Of a stretch of DNA of 64,000 nucleotides, positions 26,824-35,756 are shown piece after piece (the stretch's first letter is position 1; each line of letters opens with the position of its first letter). The translations under genes and the position numbers were made by a program. Under the pieces are notes generated by a model, which was not told the DNA's origin, did no database searches, and worked only from the letters and a program-made list of their open reading frames with translations. This DNA is from Virgibacillus aidingensis (GTDB lineage Bacteria; Bacillota; Bacilli; Bacillales; Amphibacillaceae). The stretch spans positions 186,001 to 250,000 of the forward strand of contig NZ_WIXN01000001.1 in assembly GCF_010994035.1 (NCBI RefSeq), written 5' to 3'.

Positions 26824-27486
26824 TTGAATATTATGGATAATTTGTTAATATTTATGCATATCCCTAAAACCGGTGGAACTACATTAAGCTCAATTATTCA
26901 AAAGCAATACAATAGAAATGTAGTGCTTACCGGAAATACAGACATGAATGTGAAAGATATTGAAAAATCCAATTCTCTCATGGGACATTTTTACTTTGGC
27001 ATACACCATCAATTTTCAAAACCTTGTACTTATATAACTATGATGCGTAATCCCGTTGAACAAGTTATTTCTTTATATTTTTATATTAAGGAAACAGAAT
27101 TACACCCATATCACAACGAGGTAAATAAAAAGAGTTTCACTGAATTCATTAATTCTAAAGAATATGATTTTAGTAATCTGCAAACCAGATATTTTTGCGG
27201 AGGATCTTCCCCCGATCTGGCTCAGGCTAAGGAGACAATTAATAAGCATTTCTCTGTTGTTGGAATAGCTGAAATGTTTGACGATTCTCTCTCTTTGATG
27301 AAACATCGATTGGGGTGGAATAACATTGAATATCACAAAGAAAATGTCAACAAAAACCGGCCTTTTAAAAAAGAAATACCCGCAAACTACTTCTCCAATA
27401 TAATACAAAATAACACCCTGGATTTAGAATTATACAAGTATGCAAAAGAGAAGTTAATAAATGAAATTGATGCGATGAAGGAATAG
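26824..27486 (+). CDS. Sulfotransferase family 2 protein (second copy)
   Basis: A 220-residue paralogue of the protein at 22611-23285. The 5'-phosphosulfate loop is HIPKTGGTT at 12-20, the 3'-phosphate motif RNPVEQVISLYFY at 75-87, and GHFYFGIH at 54-61 aligns with the candidate catalytic His region. The C-terminal block EMFDDSLSLMKHRLGW and NVNKNRPFKKEIP also aligns. Probably transfers sulfate from PAPS to a sugar of the surface glycan, at a position different from the first copy. The TTG start is 8 bases past GGAGG; the next ATG is too far from it. A terminator follows. Confidence 0.8.
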   Translation: MNIMDNLLIFMHIPKTGGTTLSSIIQKQYNRNVVLTGNTDMNVKDIEKSNSLMGHFYFGIHHQFSKPCTYITMMRNPVEQVISLYFYIKETELHPYHNEVNKKSFTEFINSKEYDFSNLQTRYFCGGSSPDLAQAKETINKHFSVVGIAEMFDDSLSLMKHRLGWNNIEYHKENVNKNRPFKKEIPANYFSNIIQNNTLDLELYKYAKEKLINEIDAMKE

Positions 27487-27508
27487 GTTATTCAAAGTAA
27501 TGCCTAAA

Positions 27509-27542
27509 GAGGTATTGTTTATTGGCAATACCCCTTTATTTT
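27509..27542 (+). terminator. Terminator of the second sulfotransferase gene
   Basis: GGTATTG pairs with CAATACC across an 8-base loop, followed by CCTTTATTTTA. Confidence 0.75.
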
Positions 27543-27650
27543 AGCATGCATTCCGCCTGCTTTTGCGTTAAAGATAAGGAAAGTTATTTGGTTTGGGATA
27601 GGCTGCTGAAAAGAATGTCTCTTTTAAATGTATATTTTAATCTAGTAAGG

Positions 27651-28796
27651 CTATTTCCCATCCTTTTCCTCAGTGTCATTTTGTTGGACGTTCATGAAAA
27701 AGGTATCCGGGTTATCCGGATCAAAAATTTCATTGGCCCAAAACAATACAACCATCTCCCCGTCAGATATATTTTCAATCGAATGGGTGTACCCGGGGGG
27801 GATGTCTACCATTTCAATGTTTTGGCCAGATACCGTATATGTGATCACTTCTTCGGAATCAATCTTTCTTAATTTAATGGCTGCATCTCCTTTTATAACA
27901 CAAAACTTTTCTACTTTTGTATGATGGTAATGGTTTCCCCTTATGATCCCCTTTCGTGAGGTCGACATAAATACTTGGCCTGCCTGCTGTGACTTAATTA
28001 ATTCAACCAGACTGCCTCTTTTATCCTGGTGTACCGGCAACGTATAAGAGAAATTATTCTCATCCAAATAAGACAGATAGGTGGAATACAAGTATTTTGT
28101 AAATTTATCAGACAGGTCAGGAATAATTAATGATTTTCGGCTGTTCTTAATTTCGTATAGCTTGTGAGCCAATTCACTTATCGTTGTATAAAAAGTTTGA
28201 TCAATATGGTGATAAAATTTCTCTTCTGTTTTTTCCTTAGCAAGACAACCTATAAAATTTTCTGTAACATCGTCAATATATGCAAGCTCCAATACTTTTT
28301 CTGCATCATGGATTTCAATTTCTTTATCATGGGAAATTTCGTGGCAAAAGGTAGCAACAACGGAGTTATAATGTGGTCTGGCCCACTTGCCGAAGACGCC
28401 CGGCAGCCGATATATATAAACATCTGCACCTGTCTTATCACTGTAATTTTTTAACACTTCCTCGGCAGCTTTTTTACTTAATCCATAAGGTGTATGAAGT
28501 GCTGCTTTGGAAGAAGAGGAAAAAATAATTTTCGGGTTTTTTTTCTTTTCTATTAAATAGTTAACAATCAGTTCAGTAAGACCAGTATTGACCCTTGCAA
28601 ATTCCGCATTTTGTTGTGGCCTGTTTACTCCCGCCAGATGATAGATGACATCTGATTCATTTAGATATTGATAAAGCTGCGTTAAGTCATCACCGCGATG
28701 ATATTCTTTAATGGAAACTCCTTCCTCTCTGTGCAGCCTATTAATCAGATTTTTACCGATAAATCCGCCTGCACCGGTAACTAGTACATTGATCAT
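27651..28796 (-). CDS. capF: CapF-like bifunctional epimerase/reductase
   Basis: A 381-residue protein with an N-terminal SDR domain (TGAGGFIGKNL at 7-17; catalytic Tyr-x3-Lys in YGLSKKAAE) and a C-terminal cupin (about 260-375) with metal-site residues in IRGNHYHHTKVEKF and a late His in PGYTHSIEN. This fusion is diagnostic of CapF/FnlB, which 3-epimerises the CapE product and reduces it with NADPH to UDP-TalNAc. S. aureus CapF has about 370 residues. GGGGGAAAT precedes the ATG. It is a single gene on the minus strand, divergent from sat. Confidence 0.9.
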   Translation of the reverse strand: MINVLVTGAGGFIGKNLINRLHREEGVSIKEYHRGDDLTQLYQYLNESDVIYHLAGVNRPQQNAEFARVNTGLTELIVNYLIEKKKNPKIIFSSSSKAALHTPYGLSKKAAEEVLKNYSDKTGADVYIYRLPGVFGKWARPHYNSVVATFCHEISHDKEIEIHDAEKVLELAYIDDVTENFIGCLAKEKTEEKFYHHIDQTFYTTISELAHKLYEIKNSRKSLIIPDLSDKFTKYLYSTYLSYLDENNFSYTLPVHQDKRGSLVELIKSQQAGQVFMSTSRKGIIRGNHYHHTKVEKFCVIKGDAAIKLRKIDSEEVITYTVSGQNIEMVDIPPGYTHSIENISDGEMVVLFWANEIFDPDNPDTFFMNVQQNDTEEKDGK

Positions 28797-29232
28797 AACA
28801 ATTTCCCCCGTTTAGTTTATAGTTTTTGAAATTAGTCCGGTCAATCGTTTAATGCTATAAATGACCCTTCTGCATAATATGTGAAATGTGAAGAGATGTT
28901 CACAAAAAAATATACGGCTGTAACTCTATATAAAAGAGGATATAAACCAATGGCAGATTTACGCCTCATCGCGAGATATTGAGAAGAAGGAATAATTCAG
29001 TTCAAGTGTGATAGAAAAATAGCATTAGTAAGCAAAATGCCTTTTCCACTGTCATGAAAGCCGAATTAGGTATGCGTGGTTCCAACTTATTATTTAAACA
29101 ATATGATAGTGTATCAGTAGTTTTATTAATAACTGATATATGTAACTCATTCCTAAATAAAGTAAATTAATAGTTAAATTTCAAAAACCTATGGATGAAG
29201 TAGGGGAAATGTAAGCACAAGGGGGCTTCCAA
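28797..29232. other. Intergenic region between capF and sat
   Basis: No gene is seen. I looked for a SAM (S-box) or T-box leader before the sulfate genes and saw none. AT-rich stretches could hold divergent promoters, but I cannot pick one with confidence. Confidence 0.45.
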
Positions 29233-30387
29233 ATGGTCAATCAACCGCACGGAGGAAAATTAATAAACCGCGAATTAACCGGGCAAAAAAGAAATGAAGT
29301 GCTCCGGGACGCGGAAAAACTTCCATCGATAACGGTAGATTCCTGGGTTATTTCTGATCTGGAATTGATTGGAACAGGCGGTTTCAGTCCGCTGAAAGGA
29401 TTTATGGTGCAGGCTGATTATGAGAATGTGGTAGAGAATACACGTCTTGCAAATGGTACAATATGGAGCATTCCGATTACACTGCCGGTAACAGAAAAAA
29501 AGGCTGAAAAGCTGCATATTGGGGAAAGCATTGCCTTAAAAGGAAGTGATGGCATCATTTATGGAACCATCGGACTGGAAGATAAGTATACCTACGATCA
29601 GGAGAAGGAAGCAAAAAAAATATATGGCACCACTGATGCGGCACATCCCGGGGTGAAGAAAGTCTATGAAAAAGGAAATGTCTATCTTGGCGGAACAATA
29701 ACGATGCTTCATCGTCCGGATCACAGCGAGTTTGCACCATATTACATGGATCCAGTGGAAACAAGACGGATGTTTCATAACCTTGGATGGAAAACAATTG
29801 TCGGCTTTCAGACACGAAACCCAGTTCACCGGGCGCATGAGCATATTCAAAAGACAGCCCTTGAAGCAGTAGATGGATTACTTCTGAATCCGCTTGTCGG
29901 TGAAACAAAATCGGATGATATTCCCGCGTCGGTCCGCATGAAAAGCTATGAAGCCATCCTGGAAAACTATTATGTGAAAGATCGTGTTCGCCTTGCCATC
30001 TACCCGGCTGCAATGCGCTATGCCGGACCGAAAGAAGCGATTTTGCATGCCATTGTCCGAAAAAATTATGGGTGCACTCATTTTATTGTTGGTCGGGATC
30101 ATGCTGGTGTTGGAGATTATTACGGCACCTATCAAGCCCAGGAACTAATAGCAGAATATGAAAAAGAACTTGGTATTCAAATATTCAAATTTGAACATGC
30201 GTTTTACTGCATAGTATGCGGAAATATGGCATCTTCGAAGACATGTCCGCATGACAAGAAAAATCACATTCACTTAAGCGGTACAAAAGTGCGTGAACTG
30301 CTCCGAAACGGCCAACGTCCGCCAAAAGAGTTTTCACGTCCGGAAGTTGCAGATGTGCTGATTAAGGGAATGCAGGGAAGCGAATAA
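29233..30387 (+). CDS. sat: Sulfate adenylyltransferase (ATP sulfurylase)
   Basis: A 384-residue enzyme forming adenosine 5'-phosphosulfate from sulfate and ATP. Active-site motifs are present: [10 protein letters not shown] at 193-202, GRDHAGVG at 287-294 and [10 protein letters not shown] near 354, plus a Cys-rich segment [15 protein letters not shown] near 329. Length matches B. subtilis Sat (about 380). AAGGGGG lies upstream of the ATG. With the following transporter and APS kinase it forms a sulfate-to-PAPS unit; no cysH, cysI or cysJ accompanies it. Confidence 0.95.
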   Translation: MVNQPHGGKLINRELTGQKRNEVLRDAEKLPSITVDSWVISDLELIGTGGFSPLKGFMVQADYENVVENTRLANGTIWSIPITLPVTEKKAEKLHIGESIALKGSDGIIYGTIGLEDKYTYDQEKEAKKIYGTTDAAHPGVKKVYEKGNVYLGGTITMLHRPDHSEFAPYYMDPVETRRMFHNLGWKTIVGFQTRNPVHRAHEHIQKTALEAVDGLLLNPLVGETKSDDIPASVRMKSYEAILENYYVKDRVRLAIYPAAMRYAGPKEAILHAIVRKNYGCTHFIVGRDHAGVGDYYGTYQAQELIAEYEKELGIQIFKFEHAFYCIVCGNMASSKTCPHDKKNHIHLSGTKVRELLRNGQRPPKEFSRPEVADVLIKGMQGSE

Positions 30388-30681
30388 TGAGTCCTCTGTT
30401 TTATTTTAACGTTTAAAATTTCCGCGGTATTATCTATGAGGAAAACGAGCTTATTTTCATCTATACTATCCTCCATTAAGTGAAAAAAACTCTATCTTAA
30501 TAGCTTGTCTAGTAAGACCCTGCATTAAGTCCAGGAGTTAAGATAAAGATTATATCCTCCATGGTAAAGTTACAAAATCTTTCGGCCTCCTCTGTTCAAA
30601 TCTACTGCAAACTTTAAAATATCCTCCTGATAGGCGAAGTATGTGGATTTTAAACAAACACAAAAAGGAGATTTGGATCCA

Positions 30682-32460
30682 ATGTCGTTTGATATGGTAT
30701 TTCTTCTCATTTTACTGCTGACCATGTTTGCCGTGCTGATTTTCGAAGTGGCCCGGCCGGACATGGTCATTTTTACAGTATTGATAATTTTGCTGCTATC
30801 CGGCATTTTAACAGTGGATGAGGCATTAAGCGGTTTTTCCAATGAAGGAATGCTGACGATAGCATTATTGTTTATCGTGGCAGGAGCTGTACAAAAGAGC
30901 GGTTTAATTCAACAATTGATGGAAAAATGGCTTAAAAACAGCCGAACGCTTATCGGTTCCATGCTTCGATTTTTTGTACCTACTTCTGCATTTTCTGCCT
31001 TTCTGAACAATACACCAATTGTTGTGACATTTACCCCTATAATTAAAAAATGGTGTGAGGAACGAGGCATTGCTCCATCAAAGTTTTTAATTCCATTGTC
31101 ATATGCAACTATTTTGGGCGGAATGATCACATTGATGGGGACATCTACAAACCTTGTCGTTCATGGGTTGTTGCTCGATTTTGGAATGGAGGGATTTTCA
31201 ATATTTACATTAGCTGCCGTCGGTATTCCTGTTGCGGTGGCAGGGCTCATTTATTTATTTACCATCGGATATAAATTGCTTCCGGATAATCAAGGATTTG
31301 GCAAGCAAGTGAAAGAAAATTACAAAGAGTATATTGCAGAGATGCATGTGACAAAAGATTTCAGGTTTCTTAACATGACTGTTAAGCAGGCCGGTCTGCG
31401 CGAGTTGAAAGGGCTTTATCTTATCGAGATTATCCGCGGGGAGGAGAGGATATCACCGGTCGGATCAACATCGCTTATTCAGTGTGGTGACCGGCTGATC
31501 TTCACCGGAATGATTTCAACTATTGCTGAATTGCAAAAGATGAAAGGTCTGGAACTGGAAACAGGTACAACGATTACCCTTGATGACCTTAAAGATGGAT
31601 CAATAAAGCTGGTAGATGCCATAGTGTCCAGCCAATCATCACTTTTATCCAAATCCATCAAAAAACTGCAGTTTCGATCACGCTACGATGCAGGTATTAT
31701 TGCGGTAAATCGCAATAATGAGCGGATCAAGAGCAAGATTGGCGATATAGTTTTAAAGCCGGGAGATTCCTTATTGCTTTTGGCAGGTACTGACTTTGTT
31801 GAGAAATATCAGCATTCGAATGATTTTTTTGTAGTGTCACCGCTGGATACTCCTGCTTTCCTGAATCAGAGCAGGAAGAAAGGCTGGTTTTCCATTATTA
31901 TGCTGATTGCAGGGATTATGACGGTAACAATCGGATGGCTTAGTATGTTTACAGCGATGGCGCTCGCAGTATTGGTGTTTTTGGCTGCAAAGATTATCAC
32001 ACCTCAGGAAGCGAAGAAATATATTCATTTCAATGTTTTATTATTGATTTCCAGTTCGTTTGGGATTGGTACTGCCATGAGGAAAACAGGTCTGGCGGAA
32101 TGGATCGCAAACAGCCTGTTAGGTTTTGGGGAATCACTGGGTCTATTGGCCGTATTATTTATGATTTATGTTTTGACAAACGTATTTACAGAAATTATCA
32201 CTAATAGTGCTGCAGCTGTGATGATGCTTCCCATCGGAATTGAAATGGCACTTACACTCGCTGTTGATCCGCAGGGTGTAGCTGTACTCATTGCAATAGC
32301 TGCTTCGGCAAGCTTTATTACTCCAATTGGTTACCAGACAAATCTGATTGTATACGGTCCCGGAGGCTACAAGTTCAAGGATTACGTTAAGGTGGGGTTT
32401 CCGTTAAGTTCATTAGTAATGGTGACTTCTGTTCTTATTATTTATTATATATGGTTTTAG
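30682..32460 (+). CDS. SLC13/DASS-type permease with two TrkA-C domains, probable sulfate transporter
   Basis: A 592-residue membrane protein with about eleven helices split by two cytoplasmic TrkA-C (RCK-C) domains at roughly 215-300 and 305-385. SLC13 features are visible: FLNNTPIVVTF near 111-121, MGTSTNLVVHG near 153, and late NVFTEIITNSAAAVMM and TPIGYQTNLIVYGPGGY. Proteins of this layout between sat and cysC transport sulfate in several bacteria and algae. The ATG is 12 bases past AAGGAG; an upstream start would lie before that site. It is 12 bases ahead of cysC. Confidence 0.85.
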   Translation: MSFDMVFLLILLLTMFAVLIFEVARPDMVIFTVLIILLLSGILTVDEALSGFSNEGMLTIALLFIVAGAVQKSGLIQQLMEKWLKNSRTLIGSMLRFFVPTSAFSAFLNNTPIVVTFTPIIKKWCEERGIAPSKFLIPLSYATILGGMITLMGTSTNLVVHGLLLDFGMEGFSIFTLAAVGIPVAVAGLIYLFTIGYKLLPDNQGFGKQVKENYKEYIAEMHVTKDFRFLNMTVKQAGLRELKGLYLIEIIRGEERISPVGSTSLIQCGDRLIFTGMISTIAELQKMKGLELETGTTITLDDLKDGSIKLVDAIVSSQSSLLSKSIKKLQFRSRYDAGIIAVNRNNERIKSKIGDIVLKPGDSLLLLAGTDFVEKYQHSNDFFVVSPLDTPAFLNQSRKKGWFSIIMLIAGIMTVTIGWLSMFTAMALAVLVFLAAKIITPQEAKKYIHFNVLLLISSSFGIGTAMRKTGLAEWIANSLLGFGESLGLLAVLFMIYVLTNVFTEIITNSAAAVMMLPIGIEMALTLAVDPQGVAVLIAIAASASFITPIGYQTNLIVYGPGGYKFKDYVKVGFPLSSLVMVTSVLIIYYIWF

Positions 32461-32472
32461 GAGGTAACGTTT

Positions 32473-33075
32473 ATGGCAAAATCGGAAAATATTGAATGGC
32501 ATCATTCGGAAGTAACAAAAGAGCACCGCAGGCAGCTGAATAAGCATAAAAGTGCAGTGTTATGGTTTACGGGTTTGTCCGGGTCAGGCAAATCAACTAT
32601 ATCGGTTGAACTGGAAAAAAAACTGCATAACGCAGGTATCCGAGCGTTCCGTTTGGATGGAGATAATATCCGCCATGGCTTAAATAAAAATCTTGGTTTC
32701 AGTCCGGAAGACCGTAAAGAAAATATTCGCCGCATCGGGGAGGTATCAAAACTGATGGTGGAAGCCGGATTAATGACACTAACTGCTTTTATTTCACCGT
32801 ATCGCGAAGATCGTGATGGAGTACGTAATTTGCTGGGAGAAGGGGAATTCATTGAAGTTTTTGTAGATGCGAGTATAGAAACATGTGAATTACGTGATCC
32901 GAAAGGGTTATACAGGAAAGCCCGTAAAGGTGAGATTAAAGACTTTACGGGGATTGACGCACCATATGAAGTACCGGAAGTCCCCGAAATTATAGTGAAT
33001 ACGGATAAACAGAGCATGGAGGAATCGGTCAAGACGATTATGACTTATTTGAAAAAGAATGGATATATTGAATAA
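32473..33075 (+). CDS. cysC: Adenylylsulfate (APS) kinase
   Basis: A 200-residue kinase that phosphorylates APS to PAPS. It has the P-loop GLSGSGKST at 34-42, the APS-binding [11 protein letters not shown] near 60-70, [25 protein letters not shown], and the lid segment with [27 protein letters not shown] precedes the ATG, which is 12 bases behind the permease stop. PAPS is either reduced (needs CysH, not seen) or used by sulfotransferases, two of which lie about 6-10 kb upstream. Confidence 0.95.
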   Translation: MAKSENIEWHHSEVTKEHRRQLNKHKSAVLWFTGLSGSGKSTISVELEKKLHNAGIRAFRLDGDNIRHGLNKNLGFSPEDRKENIRRIGEVSKLMVEAGLMTLTAFISPYREDRDGVRNLLGEGEFIEVFVDASIETCELRDPKGLYRKARKGEIKDFTGIDAPYEVPEVPEIIVNTDKQSMEESVKTIMTYLKKNGYIE

Positions 33076-33203
33076 AAATTGCTGAATAGGGAGTTGGCCG
33101 GGGGAAGAATTAATTTTAGAAATAACAGTATGAATTATTAAAGGAGAAGAATGGAATCTTGCTTAAGCGTTTGGGATACACCTTAATATCTTATTCCGAA
33201 AAT

Positions 33204-33232
33204 AAATACCCTGACTTTTTGTCAGGGTATTT
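33204..33232. terminator. Bidirectional terminator
   Basis: AAATACCCTGAC pairs with GTCAGGGTATTT around a TTTTT loop, between cysC and the convergent coat-protein genes. T-rich tails exist on both strands. Confidence 0.85.
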
Positions 33233-33266
33233 AAAAACTGCGTTAATTTCTCTCCTTGCTATTTAT

Positions 33267-33479
33267 TTATACTGCTGCAGCTGGAAAACGGGCATAATTA
33301 ATCGCATCTACGGATACATATACTTTTTCATTTTCATACCCGGTGGTCACTTCAATAACCAGAACCAAATCCGGGGTAACATTGGAGAGAATTCCATCTG
33401 TCATACCGTTATCGGTAAATACTTCTACAGTTGTTCCAATACGTGTTGCCAACTCGGCAGCAAAAGTATTTTCAAACAC
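33267..33479 (-). CDS. Small coat-associated protein, Sm-like (DUF2642-type) fold
   Basis: A 70-residue protein with beta-strand pattern GTTVEVFTDNGMTDGILSNV then DLVLVIEVTT, like the DUF2642/YuzF family of small spore-former proteins. The start is the GTG 6 bases past AAAGGAGGG. It lies 13 bases behind the next gene, in the block with CotX-type proteins, so a coat location is inferred. The C-terminus ends ARFPAAAV. Confidence 0.55.
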   Translation of the reverse strand: MFENTFAAELATRIGTTVEVFTDNGMTDGILSNVTPDLVLVIEVTTGYENEKVYVSVDAINYARFPAAAV

Positions 33480-33492
33480 ACATATCCCTCCT

Positions 33493-33885
33493 TTACAATT
33501 CACTTACTAGTTCGATTTTATCAATTCGGATCAAAACTTGAGCTCCGGAATTTTCAATAACTACGATATAGTCATTTCTTACTGCGATCAATGTTCCGGT
33601 TATGACATCCATGGGAGTGGTCACTTGAACCCGTTCATTAACTAAAGATAGTAATACTTCTCTCATTGTAGTAGGACGGGCAGGGGGAGCAGGCGGAGCC
33701 GGATCTGGTCTTCTTCTTCCCAAATTTAAATCTACATCAAGATCCAAGCCCGGTAAATCAACGGAAACATCCGTGTTTATACCACTATTACTGTCACTAT
33801 TATTACCAGTATTATTAATCAAGTTTTGAGACAACTGATTGGCTAATGTCAGTAAGCTTCTCTGACGGTCTGTTAATGGTGACAA
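33493..33885 (-). CDS. Small coat-associated protein with Pro-rich linker and DUF2642-like domain
   Basis: A 130-residue protein: N-terminal helix (RQRSLLTLANQLSQNLI), an Asn/Asp-rich low-complexity segment, a Pro-rich linker (RRRPDPAPPAPPARP at about 57-71) and a C-terminal domain (about 73-130) with VNERVQVTTPMDVITGTLI and NDYIVVIENSGAQVLI, similar to the neighbouring 70-residue protein. The TTG start follows AAAGGAATGA. It is probably co-transcribed with the downstream paralogue and both are likely spore-coat components. Confidence 0.55.
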   Translation of the reverse strand: MSPLTDRQRSLLTLANQLSQNLINNTGNNSDSNSGINTDVSVDLPGLDLDVDLNLGRRRPDPAPPAPPARPTTMREVLLSLVNERVQVTTPMDVITGTLIAVRNDYIVVIENSGAQVLIRIDKIELVSEL

Positions 33886-34050
33886 AATAATTCATTCCTT
33901 TCTATTTAAATTGATTCCAGCTTCTCCACTATAATCAAAAGAGAGCTGAAGAATTCTTATTGAACCCGATAAAAAGCTGGGGAACGGAGAAAGTACCTAT
34001 ACACTCACTTATTCCCCGCTCACTTTCCTTGATTTACATTAAACTTATTT

Positions 34051-34479
34051 TTAGAGGATATCGAGGCTGATAACGATGGCAACAAGAATTTGGATTAATA
34101 ATTGAAGGTTAATAGCTATATCCGTATCTCTAGTAACGATATCAACGTCTTTAGATTGCTCTACAATCGTTTTCTGGCGATTGCTCTGTCTATTTCTTGT
34201 AACTTGCTTGAGGTCCTGAACTACCTGATCAGCCTGAGTTGAGCTCCCTATAGCAATGCTTAGAACGACCCCAATTGCCACCTGAATCCCAAGCTCTAAT
34301 GAAACTGCTGCCTGCGTATCGGTAGTTGTAACATTAATATCTTCTGAATCTTTAATGATAATCCATTCAAATGAGTCTTGCTGCGTAGTTATAGACTGTT
34401 GGCCTTCCTGAAGCACTGTCTCATCGTTTTGTCCGGTATCATCACAATGATCGAGCGCACGCCATTTTGTTTTTGACAT
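34051..34479 (-). CDS. CotX/CotV-family spore coat protein (first copy)
   Basis: A 142-residue protein with two copies of the Spore_coat_X repeat. The first spans about 45-85 (IIKDSEDINVTTTDTQAAVSL) and the second about 105-142 (QSKDVDIVTRDTDIAINLQL), each followed by a hydrophobic helix. CotX/CotV proteins form the insoluble outer coat and crust in B. subtilis. AGAGGTG precedes the ATG. It lies 24 bases behind its paralogue. Confidence 0.9.
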   Translation of the reverse strand: MSKTKWRALDHCDDTGQNDETVLQEGQQSITTQQDSFEWIIIKDSEDINVTTTDTQAAVSLELGIQVAIGVVLSIAIGSSTQADQVVQDLKQVTRNRQSNRQKTIVEQSKDVDIVTRDTDIAINLQLLIQILVAIVISLDIL

Positions 34480-34503
34480 ACTATACACCTCTTTTCAATT
34501 TTT

Positions 34504-35121
34504 TTATAAAATATCAATCATGACAACCAATGCTATTAACACTTGCAGCAATGCTTGAATATTGATTGCCAGGTCCGTGTCAGTGGTGGTCACTCTAGCA
34601 TCTTTTGTATTATAGATAAATATTTTTTGTTTATTTCTTTGCGCTGTGTTTACGTGCTGCAAGAGTTCTTGTGATACACCATCAGCCTGCTCGCTGCTTG
34701 CTATGGCAATGTTAATAACCAGGGCAATTGCTAATTCCAAACCGGCTTGAAGGGAAACGGCAGCTTGCGTATCCGTCGTATTAACCTCGATATTGCAGGA
34801 TTCTTTCACCCAAATTAATTCGGTTGATTCCTGATCCAAAGATGAGACCTGATCGCCATCTTGGAGTACTGTAGCATCTGGATTGCCGTTGAAGTAGTAA
34901 TCAAATGGGGATTTATGGCTGTGTTCTTTACTTTTATCTTTACTTTGTTCAGTGCATTTACAGCACTTATCGCATTTATGGCATTTATGGCAATGTTTAG
35001 TGTCAAACTCGGGCGCTGGTTTGCAACAATGCTCCTCGGATTTCTGCTTGCCCTGAATGAAAAACTGTCTACTTTTTTTGCTGCCAGGACGAGCAGTATC
35101 ATAGCGTCTATATGACGTCAT
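34504..35121 (-). CDS. CotX/CotV-family coat protein with a His/Cys-rich insert
   Basis: A 205-residue protein. Residues about 95-205 contain two CotX repeats (WVKESCNIEVNTTDTQAAVSL and YNTKDARVTTTDTDLAINIQ). The N-terminal part holds a striking segment at about 31-65 with HCCKP, KHCHKCHKCDKCCKC and KEHSHK, seven or more Cys and as many His, suited to metal binding or disulfide cross-linking. AAAGGAGTG precedes the ATG. It is likely a crust protein of the mature spore and co-transcribed with the gene at 34051. Confidence 0.9.
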   Translation of the reverse strand: MTSYRRYDTARPGSKKSRQFFIQGKQKSEEHCCKPAPEFDTKHCHKCHKCDKCCKCTEQSKDKSKEHSHKSPFDYYFNGNPDATVLQDGDQVSSLDQESTELIWVKESCNIEVNTTDTQAAVSLQAGLELAIALVINIAIASSEQADGVSQELLQHVNTAQRNKQKIFIYNTKDARVTTTDTDLAINIQALLQVLIALVVMIDIL

Positions 35122-35211
35122 ATGAACACTCCTTTCTTTAGTTATAGAATATACTATTGTTTATTCGGCCAGTAAGATTGTACACATGCACTAGATTAGG
35201 AGAAAATAAAA

Positions 35212-35235
35212 AAAACACCTATTAATAGGTGTTTT
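35212..35235. terminator. Terminator (strong on the minus strand)
   Basis: AAACACCTATT pairs with AATAGGTGTTT and is followed on the minus strand by a long T-run. It ends the gene at 35248-35463. Confidence 0.85.
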
Positions 35236-35247
35236 CTTTAATAGATG

Positions 35248-35463
35248 CTAGTCACTTGATTTAGTAATATCGTTATTACCTTTATTGAATTGGTCTACTT
35301 GTTTCCTTAAGTCGTTAACCATTTCCCTAAGCATTTGCTTTTGTTCATCACTTATATTTCTTTTCATTTCTTCTGGTTTAATGCCGTTTTTCTTAAATAT
35401 ACTATCCACCATCAATTGAACTACCTTTTCGGGGACGAATGGTTGTTTAGATGAATCATTCAT
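35248..35463 (-). CDS. Small helical protein, probably sporulation-related
   Basis: A 71-residue soluble protein with a strong ribosome site (GGAAGGAG). It has helices around PEKVVQLMVDSIFKKNGI and DEQKQMLREMVNDLRKQVDQ. I recognise no family. Its place next to CotX-type genes and its own terminator suggest a coat or sporulation protein, by context only. Confidence 0.6.
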   Translation of the reverse strand: MNDSSKQPFVPEKVVQLMVDSIFKKNGIKPEEMKRNISDEQKQMLREMVNDLRKQVDQFNKGNNDITKSSD

Positions 35464-35657
35464 GTCAATTTCTCCTTCCTTCTCCTAATATAGTTACATA
35501 TTATGGCTGAAAGCGAATATTTGACTATGTTTTTGTCTATGATGCTGCGGGCAAAGAATCTACATATAAAATGGGATAGATATACTATGATATGACACAT
35601 ATATATTAGAGGTAAGGCAAATATAATGGATAACCATTTGTCAGGAGGAGTCATCCT

Positions 35658-35756
35658 TTGTTTAGCAGTAAAGGTGTGGGAGTATCCGCTGGGGAAAGGG
35701 CAAAAATCATCATGACAAACACTTGGTTGGAAATCGGACTAAAAAATTTGCTTTAA
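35658..35756 (+). CDS. Possible 32-residue peptide
   Basis: A TTG-started frame 7 bases past AGGAGGAG encodes MFSSKGVGVSAGERAKIIM and 13 more residues. The ribosome site is good, but the frame is short and I recognise nothing. It may be a small protein or the start of a decayed gene. Confidence 0.3.
   Translation: MFSSKGVGVSAGERAKIIMTNTWLEIGLKNLL

Noticed and set aside
27522-27872. 116-residue plus-strand frame
   Set aside because: It lies mostly opposite capF, which is certain.
28797-29232. S-box (SAM) riboswitch before sat
   Set aside because: The conserved GAGGTGGAGGGA-type core was looked for and is not present.
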